DNA of 64,000 nt from an uncultured Desulfatiglans sp. (GCA_900498135.1 LR026961.1:1020386-1084385), one strand, 5' to 3'. Shown: positions 26,185 to 37,564, counted from the stretch's first letter. The notes: generated by a model not told the origin, from the letters alone. Numbers and translations: made by a program.

Positions 26185-28980
26185 TTGAAGGAATTTACAA
26201 CGTTGAACTATGCAATTTCATATGCTACAGATGAACCTGACCTCATCGTTCCAGTTTCATCATTCCTACTTAAGTTAACCAATCAATGCAATTTCAATTG
26301 TGATTATTGTTATTTCAGGCACAAAGCTGACCAGTCATACACACTCCGCCCGTCAAAAATGTCCAAGGATACGATCAGCCATTTTGCATCCTCCTTGGGA
26401 GATTATATTAATGAATACGGGCTCAAGTGTACCGAAATTATTTTTCATGGCGGCGAACCTCTCATATTGGGAAAAACCTACCTGAAAGACGCGGTTCACA
26501 CCATAAGATCTTTCATCCCTGAGAATTGCACTGCAACTTTTTCTATTCAAACCAATGCATCATTGCTGAATGATGAAATTGTAAAAACACTTCACGAACA
26601 AAATGTAATGATATCGGCCAGTCTTGATGGCCCAGAGAAAGCACAAAATCGGCATAGGCGTTTTAGCGACGGAAAAAATTCCTTCGATGTCGTGACTACA
26701 AATATCAAGAAATATTTGCTTGATGGAAAAGGACGGGATATATACAGCGGTCTTCTGGCTGTAATCGACATCCAAAATAAACCGTTGGACGTCTTTAAAT
26801 TTCTACAGCAGTATACAATTAATAAATTGGATTTTTTGCTGCCAGATGGAACGTATGATTGCTTACCACCAGGAATCACCCAGACCAATTTTAAATTTCA
26901 CCGTGAATATGCCGATTGGCTGATCGAAATATTTGATTATTGGTTTGAAATGGGCGTTCATCAACCTCAGATCAGATTTTTCGAAAATATCATTTCTCTC
27001 ATCCTAGGCGGACAAAGTGAAGCAGACAATATCGGAAAACAAAGATTGTTCGTATGGACAATTCAAACAGATGGTGAAATACAGGATAACGACGTCCTCG
27101 GAATCGCCTATGAGAACGCCGCACGGTTCGGTGCCGGCCATTTCATTGGAAATCGCTGTTTCCAAACCTTATTGAGATCGACGGATTTCAAAAAGCAGCG
27201 CCAGATCTATTCTTCAACCTCGCTAAATTCCGAGTGCGCGGCATGTTACTGGAGAGAAATCTGTGGCGGTGGAGTCATATCACACCGGTTTTCCAGTAAG
27301 AATGGTTACAACAACCCAAGTATATATTGCGGTAACATCCGCGCCTTGTTGGAGCATATACGAAATCGAGTAAAACAGCACCTGGAAATAAGATGTGATG
27401 CTGCCCATAATCGCACAGATAGCACCGCCTCCGAACAGCCCGGGAGTTCCATCCCGTTTTTCCAATCCTTGATAGGCCTGTGGGATATCCCCGTCCTTGT
27501 GGATGATGAACCTAAATTCGTTCATCTGCAGGGGCAAGATGACCTCATCAAAAAATATTCTTCGGACCATGCGGGAAGCGTAATCTTGTCGCCGGAGCAC
27601 ACGCGCTTCTGGCAGTCGATCGACGGTGAAATAGCTAAGATCATAAAATTTCTTGTGCATCGCCTGAATGCCATAACGTTTTCCAGCTGTCAGGGGCATC
27701 GGCTTTCTAACGGGGGGTGGACCCCCAGATACATCAAGATTCTCTGTAGGCAAAAGGAAGAATTTAGATATCTTAATGGGATGCTCAAAAATGCCGCCAA
27801 TGCAGTAGATTCAAACAACATCCAAGTAAAGCCTGTAAAAGTCTCTTGTGAAAATGAGAAAATGGATGCCATTGAGATTATATTCCTACCTCAGGTTGAA
27901 GATCCAGAGATCTATTTTTCTTGCGTGGACCTGCTCTGCGAGACATTTCTTGCTGCTCTCAACGCACAAGTGAATCCGCGACCTTCGCAATGGAAAATTC
28001 CGACTGATCGAATACATCCAACCATTAGCATGGAGCAGGTACGTGCCACTTTTTCTGATTATTTTTGCCGTACATTTTACTTTTCAAACAGAACATTCTA
28101 TGTAGATGCAATTGAACCGCTCTACCGTAACGAATACCTGGCTTTCAGACACTATGCCCATAATAGCAATATTGCAATCTTCAACAATCATGCCTGGGCT
28201 CTGCCTTTCTGGATACATGCTTTACGTCAGAATTACGACCGGCCTAATTATTTTTATCAAATCATACACATGGACTACCACAGCGATTTGATGTCGCCAC
28301 GGATATCTTTTTCCCCGACAGAGAATTTGTTCATGGATTTTTTTACCGGGAAGTCCGTCGATTTTGACCGTGAGGAGACACTAGAACAAGCCATATACTC
28401 GACTGCTATCGGACCAGGCGGGTTCATCCTGCCTTTTTTCTACCTGTATCGACATCTTCCGATACGGTTCGATCATATTTATCCGGATTCAGGTAGAGAC
28501 CTAAACAATACTGGAACGGAAAAGGAAATTTATGAACCGGGACCACATGCCTGCCAAATTTCAATTGGCGGTCCGCCCATTTTGGGACAATGCGGGCCGA
28601 CACTCTGTCTGGAAAAAGACCCAGAGAATAACACCAACCTTACACTCAGTCATTTGAACGCGGGCAGGACGCAGTATCCGGAAATTCTCGGTGACGTCAT
28701 AATCCTGGACATCGATCTCGATTTTTTCTCTAACAAGATGAGAGGCAGTTCTGAATGGTTGAACCTTGCTGGCTGGCATCCTAATGAAGAAGAATTCGAG
28801 AGACTCGTCGATTACACACGCACGCTGCTCCGGAGCATCGCTTCCCGATCCGTTCCCGTGATCGTCACAATCGCAACCTCCAATAGTTTCTGCCCGCCCG
28901 AAACTGCCTTGCGCGTATTGGAACAGCTCGAGGACATCCTGCATGCTTTAACATTCACAAAAACTGCGAAAGGCTGCTAG
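26185..28980 (+). CDS. radical SAM/SPASM peptide maturase fused to UPF0489 peptide-arginase-like domain
   Basis: 931-residue fusion. Residues 1-400 are a radical SAM/SPASM enzyme: CNFNCDYC gives the CxxxCxxC cluster at C35, C39 and C42, HGGEP is at 88-92, and SPASM-type Cys are C325, C351, C354, C360 and C382. Residues about 425-620 form a region I do not recognise, with SSCQGH at 500-505. Residues about 640-931 resemble the UPF0489 family, with arginase-type metal motifs DYHSD (697-701) and DIDLDFF (842-848); characterised relatives such as OspR turn peptide Arg into ornithine. The start is TTG at 26185, or TTG at 26203 with AAGGA upstream; there is no nearby ATG. The gene is visibly AT-rich (20 G/C of 60 at 26281-26340), unlike its neighbours, suggesting transfer. 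No transporter or peptidase gene is adjacent. Confidence 0.85.
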   Translation: MKEFTTLNYAISYATDEPDLIVPVSSFLLKLTNQCNFNCDYCYFRHKADQSYTLRPSKMSKDTISHFASSLGDYINEYGLKCTEIIFHGGEPLILGKTYLKDAVHTIRSFIPENCTATFSIQTNASLLNDEIVKTLHEQNVMISASLDGPEKAQNRHRRFSDGKNSFDVVTTNIKKYLLDGKGRDIYSGLLAVIDIQNKPLDVFKFLQQYTINKLDFLLPDGTYDCLPPGITQTNFKFHREYADWLIEIFDYWFEMGVHQPQIRFFENIISLILGGQSEADNIGKQRLFVWTIQTDGEIQDNDVLGIAYENAARFGAGHFIGNRCFQTLLRSTDFKKQRQIYSSTSLNSECAACYWREICGGGVISHRFSSKNGYNNPSIYCGNIRALLEHIRNRVKQHLEIRCDAAHNRTDSTASEQPGSSIPFFQSLIGLWDIPVLVDDEPKFVHLQGQDDLIKKYSSDHAGSVILSPEHTRFWQSIDGEIAKIIKFLVHRLNAITFSSCQGHRLSNGGWTPRYIKILCRQKEEFRYLNGMLKNAANAVDSNNIQVKPVKVSCENEKMDAIEIIFLPQVEDPEIYFSCVDLLCETFLAALNAQVNPRPSQWKIPTDRIHPTISMEQVRATFSDYFCRTFYFSNRTFYVDAIEPLYRNEYLAFRHYAHNSNIAIFNNHAWALPFWIHALRQNYDRPNYFYQIIHMDYHSDLMSPRISFSPTENLFMDFFTGKSVDFDREETLEQAIYSTAIGPGGFILPFFYLYRHLPIRFDHIYPDSGRDLNNTGTEKEIYEPGPHACQISIGGPPILGQCGPTLCLEKDPENNTNLTLSHLNAGRTQYPEILGDVIILDIDLDFFSNKMRGSSEWLNLAGWHPNEEEFERLVDYTRTLLRSIASRSVPVIVTIATSNSFCPPETALRVLEQLEDILHALTFTKTAKGC

Positions 28981-29031
28981 ATCCATCCGGAAATGAGCAT
29001 CTGCCGCGACAAAGTTTCCAATCCGGAAATG
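28981..29031. repeat. R1-like repeat remnant (copy G)
   Basis: Immediately after the maturase stop codon, TCCATCCGGAAATGAG (28982-28997) and TTTCCAATCCGGAAATG (29015-29031) match the two terminal arms of R1, here in the same direction and only 17 bases apart. It looks like a collapsed or rearranged copy and marks the right edge of the AT-rich island. Confidence 0.55.
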
Positions 29032-29155
29032 CTGAAGCAAGTCTGTCTCGATTATTCTCTGGGCAACTGACCCTGCCGCAAGGCACTCGTCGACTCAGAA
29101 AACGCGAACCTTCGGAGACACCGGAAGCTTGGGAACAAGGTAGAAGCGTTTCTGC

Positions 29156-30708
<1,553 letters not shown>

Positions 30709-30709
<1 letters not shown>

Positions 30710-32760
30710 CAGGGTATCTCTCCTCCGCCCCATCGACTTTGCGGCCAGGGGCCATAATATTTGAGGATCTCGTCCTTCGGCCGCCTCACGGACCACTTTT
30801 CCATGAAGACCTTCCAGGGAAGCCCCTGAGCGAGGCGCTGTTTCCGGACGCCCTCCCGCCGCCTGGCCGTCTCCTGTGCATCGACCGTTTTTGTGACGGG
30901 GTCATACACCACGTGGTAGACATTACGCGCCACCCAATCGGAGATCACCTCCCGCTCCACGTCCTCGACCACCCGTTCGGGGTCCCGCTCCAGGACATCC
31001 CCGTACCCGACCCCGCCATGGGAACAGCCGACAAAGATATCCCCTTCCTCGAAGGTCTCCGCCGCGCGCAGGTTCGTCGTCGTTTCATACGTCCCCGCTA
31101 TCCGCCGCTCCTCGATCAACTGGTAGACATCCGTCGGCAGATCGGCATCTCCCCGCTCGAGCTTGTCGAGCACATCGGTCCCGCGGACCTGTATCCCCGG
31201 GTGGGTCGGAGGGGGATATCCTCCGAAAAAGGACTGGAGCGCCTGAACCCGCGACGACTTGATGATGGATTGATACACGGCCCGCGGCGCGCCCCGCACC
31301 GCCCACGCCACCGTGATGCCGGCCCCGCCCCGGTATTTACCGTGCCCGCAGGAATCCCGCAGGAGCTTCTGAAAGAGGTGTATATGCGGTTTATCGTCCT
31401 CCTCCTCTTCGACGTCCGGCCCCCTACCCCAAGGACCCCAGGGGAAACCCCAGGCATCCACGCCGTCGGCATCGCATCGGGCGCCGCCGCCCTCCGCGTT
31501 CAACGGATAGGCCAGCATGTCGCTGAAAGGCACCCCCCACTGGTTCATACCGGCCATCACATAGGCATCCCCATTGTTGCCGAAAGGCCCTGTAGCCAAC
31601 TCTCGAACACCCGATGCAAACAGGATCTTCGACAGGGTCAAATGCACCAGGCACATGGCGAGGCTGCAGATCAGGACCGAATTCGCCACTGCGGCCTCCG
31701 GGTGCGCGTTGAAGCAGGTGCCTTTGGGGACAATGGTCTCGATCGACTCCCAGATCCCGGCCGAGAGCGGCAGATCGTGAAACGGGAACCCATAGAAATA
31801 CATGGCGTTGTGCGCGATCATGGTGTGCTTGAAGGCATTGTAGGGGCCGGGGGTCTGCGGGGAGGTGTCCGTAAAATCCAGGCTCAGCCGGTCGCCCCGT
31901 TTTCGGATCGTGCAGGCGCCCTTCACCAGCCCTTCGTCCACCCCGATGTGGTCTGTGAAGACGACGCTCCGGAAGGTGCCGTCCACCCAACCGGCGATGC
32001 GGCGGCGCACGGCCTCGGCAGTGCTCTTGAGGATCCGCGAAAAGACCCCGACCAGAAAGCCGCCGCCCTTTTCGGCCGCCATCTCCTCGATTCTCAGCCG
32101 CACCCGGTCACACGCCATCACCCGCGCACGGGTGTCGATCATCTGCATGTGGGGGGTCCGCGAGACCATATTGGCCATCATCTCCAGGAGGTCTTCCCGC
32201 AGCCTGAAGGCTTCGCGGATCCGCATGGGGCTCATCTTGAGCCCTTCGTCGTAACGCGTCCTTGCATTGACCGGCATCCCACCCGGCTCGCAGGCTCCAG
32301 TCTCGGGTTGATGGCACGCGGCGGCCGCCCATGCAATCAGGCGCCCGTTCCAGAAGATGGGAACGAAGGCGAACTGGTCCGGATTGTGCACCCCCCCGTA
32401 AACGGCATCGTTGGCATAGAAGATATCGCCCGGCCGCACCCCGACGTCGGGATGGTCCTTCCAGCGGTGGCAGATGTACTTGATCTGGGGCTGGCCGCAC
32501 ACGGCGTAGAGGTAGGAACCGCAGGCGGCCGTTACCATGTCCCCTCTGGCGGTGTACAACCCGACGCTCACATCCCCGGATCGCAGCATGCTGGAGACGC
32601 CGCTCCGCACGAAGATCTCCTTCGCCTCCTCTACGATCATATTGAGTTTTTCGCGGGCCACGCCGTAATCGATCGGGTCGAGGCCCTCCATGCACACCCG
32701 CTCTTCCTCGGTCAGCGGTTCCGGCTTCAACCGCTCGGTGAAGGTCATGTCCAGGATCAC
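30709..32760 (-). CDS. HyuB-type subunit, ketone carboxylase-like, cluster 2
   Basis: 683-residue hydantoinase B family protein, paralogue of the cluster 1 HyuB. Shared blocks include GDMVTAACGSYLYAVCGQPQI, GDIFYANDAVYGGVHNPD, PETGACEPGGMPVNARTRY, LDFTDTSPQTPGPYNAFKH, HGKYRGGAGITVAW and GGVGYGDVLERDPERVV. It would hold the carboxylation site. The GTG at 32760 is six bases after GAGGGGG; ATG 32748 is an alternative. It starts nine bases after the HyuA gene ends, and its stop codon is coupled to the sigma-54 activator, which makes the regulator part of this operon. The divergence between the two HyuB proteins suggests different ketone substrates. Confidence 0.85.
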
Positions 32761-32769
32761 GCTTCCCCC

Positions 32770-34980
32770 TCAAGCAGGAGAGGCTCGGCCATCGAGCCAC
32801 TCGATCCGGTGGTTCATATACCCGTCCACAAAAAGCTCCACCCCTTTCGGAAGAACCGTGGTCGTATTCCGGGCCTCCACGACGGCCGGCCCCTCGATCA
32901 CATTGCCGCTGCGAAGCGCCTCTCCATCGTATAAGCGAGTCTTCCGAAACCCCTTTTCCGCTTCCCAGTAAACCAGACGCGCCCCCTTGCGCGCCTGGCG
33001 AGGGGGCATGGACCGATCGTCCTTCAAGCGCGGGAAAGCGGCCCGTTCCAAAGGGTAAACGGCGTGCAGTACAAAACTTTCGATACTCACACCACCCTGG
33101 GAATAGACGCCCGCCGGGCCGAAAAACCGACGGTATTCGTCCAGAAAAACATCCAGGAGCGCAAAGACATCCGGCGGCCCCCCGAGCCGGAGCGTGGGGC
33201 TCAGGATCCGCCTGACATGGAGCTGTTTGATAAACTTCATGTCGAGTTCCAGACGGAACTGAAGGTTTTCGGGGTTCAACCCCTCGGCCCGAACGTCTTG
33301 CCCGGCCTTTTCCAGCAGTTGGTTGACGATGCGGTTGAAGCGGCCCCTGTCCAGAACAGGCGTCTCGTCGCCCTGCGGCACCACCAGCAGCCGGCGCGAG
33401 AGTTCGTAGATGTGCCGCACGTCCATGAGCGACCCGGAAAAGGCGCAGAAAACCGGCGAGAAGGGGAACGCGATCAGCCGCCGGATATGACTCGCCCCAG
33501 CAAAACCGCAACAGTGGGTCGGCCCCGCACCCCCGAAGCTGAACAGCACGAAACGCCGCGGATCATGCCCCCGCAGCACGGTTTCATTGAACAGGCTGTT
33601 TCCCATGAATCCGTCCACAAGCCGGCGCATCGCCGCGGCGCCCTCCACCGCGTCCATCCCGAGAGGCCGTGCGACGCGCTCCTGAATCGCCTGCCGTGCG
33701 AGGTCGCCGTCCAGCCGGATCCGACCCCCGTGGAAAAAATCCGGGTTGATATAACCGAGGAGCACGTCTGCATCCGTCACCGTCGGTTCCACGCCGCCCA
33801 TGTTGTAGCAGGCCGGCCCGGGCATCGCACCGGCGCTCTGCGGCCCCACCTCCAGGCGCCCTCCCATGGCCTCGTTGGTCCAGGCGATGGAGCCGCCCCC
33901 GGCGCCGATGGTCCTGCAATCCACCATATTGAGGTTCACCATCCAACGGTCGATCAGCGGGCGCACCTCGGTGTAGTGCCAATGCCCGTCGTGGATGACG
34001 CCCACATCGAAACTCGTACCCCCCATGTCGGTCGTGACGACATCCGTCAGGCCATAGAGCTTCGCGATCTCCAGGCTCCCGGCGATGCCGGCGATATGGC
34101 CGCCGTTGTACGTATCCACCGCCGTGGTCTTCAGCACCTCGCCCATGCCGCCCGAGTTGTGGACCATCAGGACCGGGCCGCGATAGCCGTTCTGCCTCAG
34201 CTCCCGCCTGAAAGCGGCCAGATCGCTCGAGACCGACGGGTGAAGGTAGGCGTCGAGGATGGCCGTCATCGCCCGCTGATACTCACCCTTCTTGGGTTGA
34301 ACCTCATGCGAAAGCATGACGGGTATACGCCCGAGGGTAACCTCCGGATATTCCTCCTCGATGATCTCCCGGACCCGGATCTCATGCGCGCCGTTCACAT
34401 GGGCCCAGAGAAGGCACACCACGATCCCCCGGACTCCCTGGTCCACCAGATGATGGACCTTCCGTCTCACATCCTTTTCATCGAGCGGACGGATCACTTC
34501 GCCCCTGTGGTCCATCCGCTCCTTGATCCCTGCGATGCGCTCCCGCGGGACGATGGGCGTCGGCTTTCTGACCATCGCGAGGTTTCGCGTCTCGGACTTC
34601 GAAAGCCCGTCGTCCCATTGGGCCCCCTTGCCGATCAGGATCCCGTCCTCGAACCCCTCCGTCGCAATCAGACCGATCTGCGGCCCTGTCCGCTCGATGA
34701 GTTTGTTCATCGCCAGGGTCGTGGAATACCGGATCATGTTCGTTCTCGGCAACACGGCCGATGGGCTCAGGCCGAGCTGCCTCGCTGCGTCCGCAAGGGC
34801 CCGCACAAACCCCACCGAAAGATCGTACTGGGTCGTAGGGGACTTGCCGTAAGCGCGCCGGTCCTCCATTTGGAGAAAACAGTCGGTGAAGGTCCCCCCG
34901 ACGTCGACGTCGATCGTATTGGGCGCCCTCGAGCCATTCGGCCGCATCTCTTCCCGTTTCTGTTCGTGGTCGATGGACAT
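32770..34980 (-). CDS. HyuA-type subunit 2, ketone carboxylase-like, cluster 2
   Basis: 736-residue HyuA family protein in the apcC position. The ATPase loops are IDVDVGGTFTDCF at about residues 23-35, TDMGGTSFDVGVI, and IGAGGGSIAWTNEAMGGRLEVGPQSAG. FSFGGAGPTHCCGFAG follows. It is strikingly similar to the cluster 1 gene at 20437-22557, including RYSTTLAMNKLIERTGPQIGLI and AQWDDG segments, so the two clusters are duplicates or parallel acquisitions. It starts 11 bases after the small subunit gene; a GAAGG lies directly against the ATG, so a slightly later start is possible. Confidence 0.85.
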   Translation of the reverse strand: MSIDHEQKREEMRPNGSRAPNTIDVDVGGTFTDCFLQMEDRRAYGKSPTTQYDLSVGFVRALADAARQLGLSPSAVLPRTNMIRYSTTLAMNKLIERTGPQIGLIATEGFEDGILIGKGAQWDDGLSKSETRNLAMVRKPTPIVPRERIAGIKERMDHRGEVIRPLDEKDVRRKVHHLVDQGVRGIVVCLLWAHVNGAHEIRVREIIEEEYPEVTLGRIPVMLSHEVQPKKGEYQRAMTAILDAYLHPSVSSDLAAFRRELRQNGYRGPVLMVHNSGGMGEVLKTTAVDTYNGGHIAGIAGSLEIAKLYGLTDVVTTDMGGTSFDVGVIHDGHWHYTEVRPLIDRWMVNLNMVDCRTIGAGGGSIAWTNEAMGGRLEVGPQSAGAMPGPACYNMGGVEPTVTDADVLLGYINPDFFHGGRIRLDGDLARQAIQERVARPLGMDAVEGAAAMRRLVDGFMGNSLFNETVLRGHDPRRFVLFSFGGAGPTHCCGFAGASHIRRLIAFPFSPVFCAFSGSLMDVRHIYELSRRLLVVPQGDETPVLDRGRFNRIVNQLLEKAGQDVRAEGLNPENLQFRLELDMKFIKQLHVRRILSPTLRLGGPPDVFALLDVFLDEYRRFFGPAGVYSQGGVSIESFVLHAVYPLERAAFPRLKDDRSMPPRQARKGARLVYWEAEKGFRKTRLYDGEALRSGNVIEGPAVVEARNTTTVLPKGVELFVDGYMNHRIEWLDGRASPA

Positions 34981-34991
34981 CCTTCAAAAAC

Positions 34992-35318
34992 CTAAAAGCG
35001 GTGTCGGCGCTTCAACGCATCGATATCGATTTCGATGTCCCAGGTTATGGGATGCCCCGGCGGAAGGAATTCGTTTTCGATCATGGTGCCGCAGCCCGGG
35101 CAGTAGAATTCGACGATCCGGATCCAGTCGGGGTCCGGCGCGAAGGTGTAAGCCCCCTCTGTCACCGGCGGGTAAATCGAACGGGGGTCGCGATCGAAGA
35201 TCAGGCACCCCTTTTTGTAATTGTCCCGGGCCTGGCCCAGCAGTCGCCCACAGCGGTTGCAGCACCATTGCTCGGCCTCGAGATCGATGTCCAGATATTC
35301 AGTAATGGAAATCTTCAT
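34992..35318 (-). CDS. small zinc-ribbon subunit (ApcB / acetone carboxylase gamma-like), cluster 2
   Basis: 108-residue protein with CNRC and CPGC pairs that probably bind zinc. It begins MKISITEYLDIDLEAEQWCC and shares YKKGCLIFDRDP, YTFAPDPDWIRIVEFYCPGCG and LPPGHPITWDIEIDIDALK with the cluster 1 protein. ATG 35318 is preceded by GGGAGGG and lies inside the end of the upstream HyuA gene (20-base overlap), a sign of coupled translation. Its shorter C-terminus lacks the last residues of the cluster 1 copy. Confidence 0.84.
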   Translation of the reverse strand: MKISITEYLDIDLEAEQWCCNRCGRLLGQARDNYKKGCLIFDRDPRSIYPPVTEGAYTFAPDPDWIRIVEFYCPGCGTMIENEFLPPGHPITWDIEIDIDALKRRHRF

Positions 35319-37425
35319 CCAGCCCTCCCTCGAAACGCGCCACCGCATCGGATCGGGAAATCCTCGCATTTCGACGTTTGTCGAGCGCCATCTCATATCC
35401 CGGGGAAACGACCACGGTCGTCTCCCGGCTTTCGAGAATGCAGGGACCCGAAACCTTCCGGGGGACCTTCAACGCATCCCACCGATGAACGCAGGCGTCG
35501 AACCAATGCCCCCCCTGGCCGTAAAACCGCCGTTCGAGGCCGGTGCTGCCGGTCTCGTCGAGACGCACCAGGGCATCGGGCTCGGCATGGGGGACATGCG
35601 CCACAGCCGTCAGGGCGATCCCCACAAGGCGGAGACCGCGCCCGTCGACCTCGGCCCCGTCCCCGCCAAAAAGCCGCCCGATCCGCTTTCGGACGGCATT
35701 CCAATCCCCCGGCCATATAAACGCCGTGGGGCAATCACAGCTCCGCCTGATCCCTGACGCTTCGGCCGCGATCTCCAGGGCCGATTCGAACTGGATTCCT
35801 TCCGGCTGGAAGCCCTCGGCCGCCATATCCTGAAAGGCTCTTCGCTGGAGGGCCAAAACGGCACCGTTGATCCGGTCGCACACCTCCAGACCCCTCTCCG
35901 CAGCGGGCTCGAGGCCCAGGTTCACCTCTTCCTCATAGCGATGCAACACGTCCATCCCGCTCGTCCCGAAGGCGCCGAAGACCGATCCCTGCCGGAAAAT
36001 TCGGAGCTCACGGAGCCCCGTCGCCTCGCACAAAGCACACCCCATGCACCCGCCGCATCCGCCGACAGCAAAAAGCGCCGTGTTCACCGGATCGAGGCCG
36101 AAGCGCGCGATCACCGTCCGGATCTCTTCCGCAATCCGCCTGACGGCCTCCTCCTTGACGCGCAAGGCGGCCTCCTCACAGGAAACCCCCCATATGCCGG
36201 CGACCCGCTCCTGAAAGACCTTCTCGGCGAGAGTCCGCTTCAAGCGTCTTTCTCCACCCAGAAAATAGCCTTCGTCGAAGTATCCCAGGATCAGAAAGGC
36301 ATCCGTCAGGGTCGGCTCCGCACCCCCCAGGCCATAGCAGGCAGGTCCGGGAAACGCCCCGACACTCCCCGGCCCCAGATGGACCCGCCCCGTATCGTCC
36401 AACCGGACGACCGAGCCCCCTCCGATCCCGATGGTCACAGCGATGGGCAATCCTCGCGAAGAATCGGCTTCGCTCCCCCGCCGGCACCACACCATCTCGC
36501 CGCCCCGGATAACGCCGAGCTCGGTGCTTGTCCCCCCGATGTCCACCGTGAGGGCATTCTTTACCCCATAGATCCGGGAGAATCTCAGCGCGCCGAACAC
36601 CCCCGCAGCGGCCCCTGAGCTGATGGTCCGCTCCGCCGTGGACTTCGATACCCGCGAAGTACCTCCGTCCGCGTGCACAAGCAGCAGCGGATGCGGATAC
36701 CCGTTTTCCCGCAGATAGTCTTCGATGGCCAGGAAGGGTCCTGAGACCGCATGGTGGGCATAGGTGTTGAAAACGATCCGGCTGGTGCGCGGCAGATATT
36801 CCCGGACCCGGCTCAATTGCCCGCCGCTGACCACGGGGATCGACCCGATGAAGTGGTTGGCGTAGTAACGGTGGATAACGGCCCTGGCGCGCCCTTCGGC
36901 CTGCAGAAAGCCCTCCTTCCCTCCATCCAGACTGATGACCAGTATGTCGGCGCCCCTCAGAATCAGCCGGTAAGCCGCTTCACGGACCTCCGATTCTTCG
37001 GATTCAGCCCCTACCTCGATCACCATCTCCGGCTCCACAAGCACCCCTGAACCATCGGGAAAAATTCCTTTCCCCAAAAAGGCCTCTTTCCATCCCGCCG
37101 TCAGGATCAATCCTATACAGAGTCCCTTTCGCTCCAAGATCAGATTGGTTGACAGACTCGTCGAAAGACGGATCACCCGGACAGACGAAAGACATTGGCG
37201 GACAGACTCGAAGCCCAAGGTTTCCCGCGCTCTTTCGAGCGCCTTTCTGAAGCAGACGCTCAAATCATGACGCGTCGTATCCACCTTGATCAACGTCATC
37301 GAGCGTCTGCTCGAGAAGATCGCGTCGGTGAAAGTCCCCCCGATGTCCATGTCGACGGAATACCTCTCGGCAGAGCCGCCGGGGCCAGGCTGGTCGAATG
37401 GATATCTGCCTGTCCTGATCGCCAT
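35299..37425 (-). CDS. HyuA-type subunit 1, ketone carboxylase-like, cluster 2
   Basis: 708-residue first gene of cluster 2, in the apcA position. HyuA motifs are VDMDIGGTFTDAIF at about residues 24-37, VDIGGTSTELGVI and IGIGGGSVVRLD, followed by LGPGSVGAFPGPACYGLGGAEPTLTDAF and FAVGGCGGCMGCALCEATG. Compared with HyuA-1 of cluster 1 it has GIGGGS, not ALGGGT, and the VRLSTSLSTNLILERKG segment aligns with VRWSNTTATNILAEKKG. The ATG at 37425 has only a weak ribosome-binding site, so the start is uncertain by a few codons. Unlike cluster 1, no sigma-54 site was found upstream; a 12-bp palindrome at 37553-37564 is the main regulatory candidate. Confidence 0.84.
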   Translation of the reverse strand: MAIRTGRYPFDQPGPGGSAERYSVDMDIGGTFTDAIFSSRRSMTLIKVDTTRHDLSVCFRKALERARETLGFESVRQCLSSVRVIRLSTSLSTNLILERKGLCIGLILTAGWKEAFLGKGIFPDGSGVLVEPEMVIEVGAESEESEVREAAYRLILRGADILVISLDGGKEGFLQAEGRARAVIHRYYANHFIGSIPVVSGGQLSRVREYLPRTSRIVFNTYAHHAVSGPFLAIEDYLRENGYPHPLLLVHADGGTSRVSKSTAERTISSGAAAGVFGALRFSRIYGVKNALTVDIGGTSTELGVIRGGEMVWCRRGSEADSSRGLPIAVTIGIGGGSVVRLDDTGRVHLGPGSVGAFPGPACYGLGGAEPTLTDAFLILGYFDEGYFLGGERRLKRTLAEKVFQERVAGIWGVSCEEAALRVKEEAVRRIAEEIRTVIARFGLDPVNTALFAVGGCGGCMGCALCEATGLRELRIFRQGSVFGAFGTSGMDVLHRYEEEVNLGLEPAAERGLEVCDRINGAVLALQRRAFQDMAAEGFQPEGIQFESALEIAAEASGIRRSCDCPTAFIWPGDWNAVRKRIGRLFGGDGAEVDGRGLRLVGIALTAVAHVPHAEPDALVRLDETGSTGLERRFYGQGGHWFDACVHRWDALKVPRKVSGPCILESRETTVVVSPGYEMALDKRRNARISRSDAVARFEGGLDEDFHY

Positions 37426-37532
37426 AGTCGCTCTGAAAAGGCCGTGCGCCGGGCCGCCTCGGCAAAACGGCCCCTGTTTCTTTATTCTCCGACATCCTGT
37501 GGGTGTTCCCCACCTGGCTCCAGCTGCAAAAA

Positions 37533-37564
37533 ATCCTGAAAAACAGGATCCTGTATCATGATAC
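37533..37564. promoter_or_regulatory. operator-like palindrome and hairpin in a divergent promoter region
   Basis: ATCCTG-AAAAA-CAGGAT (37533-37549) is a hairpin. It is followed by the perfect 12-bp palindrome GTATCATGATAC (37553-37564). They lie between carboxylase cluster 2 (leftward from 37425) and the ABC exporter genes (rightward from 37736), where a repressor or activator of either could bind. The rest of the 310-base gap shows nothing else. Confidence 0.35.
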
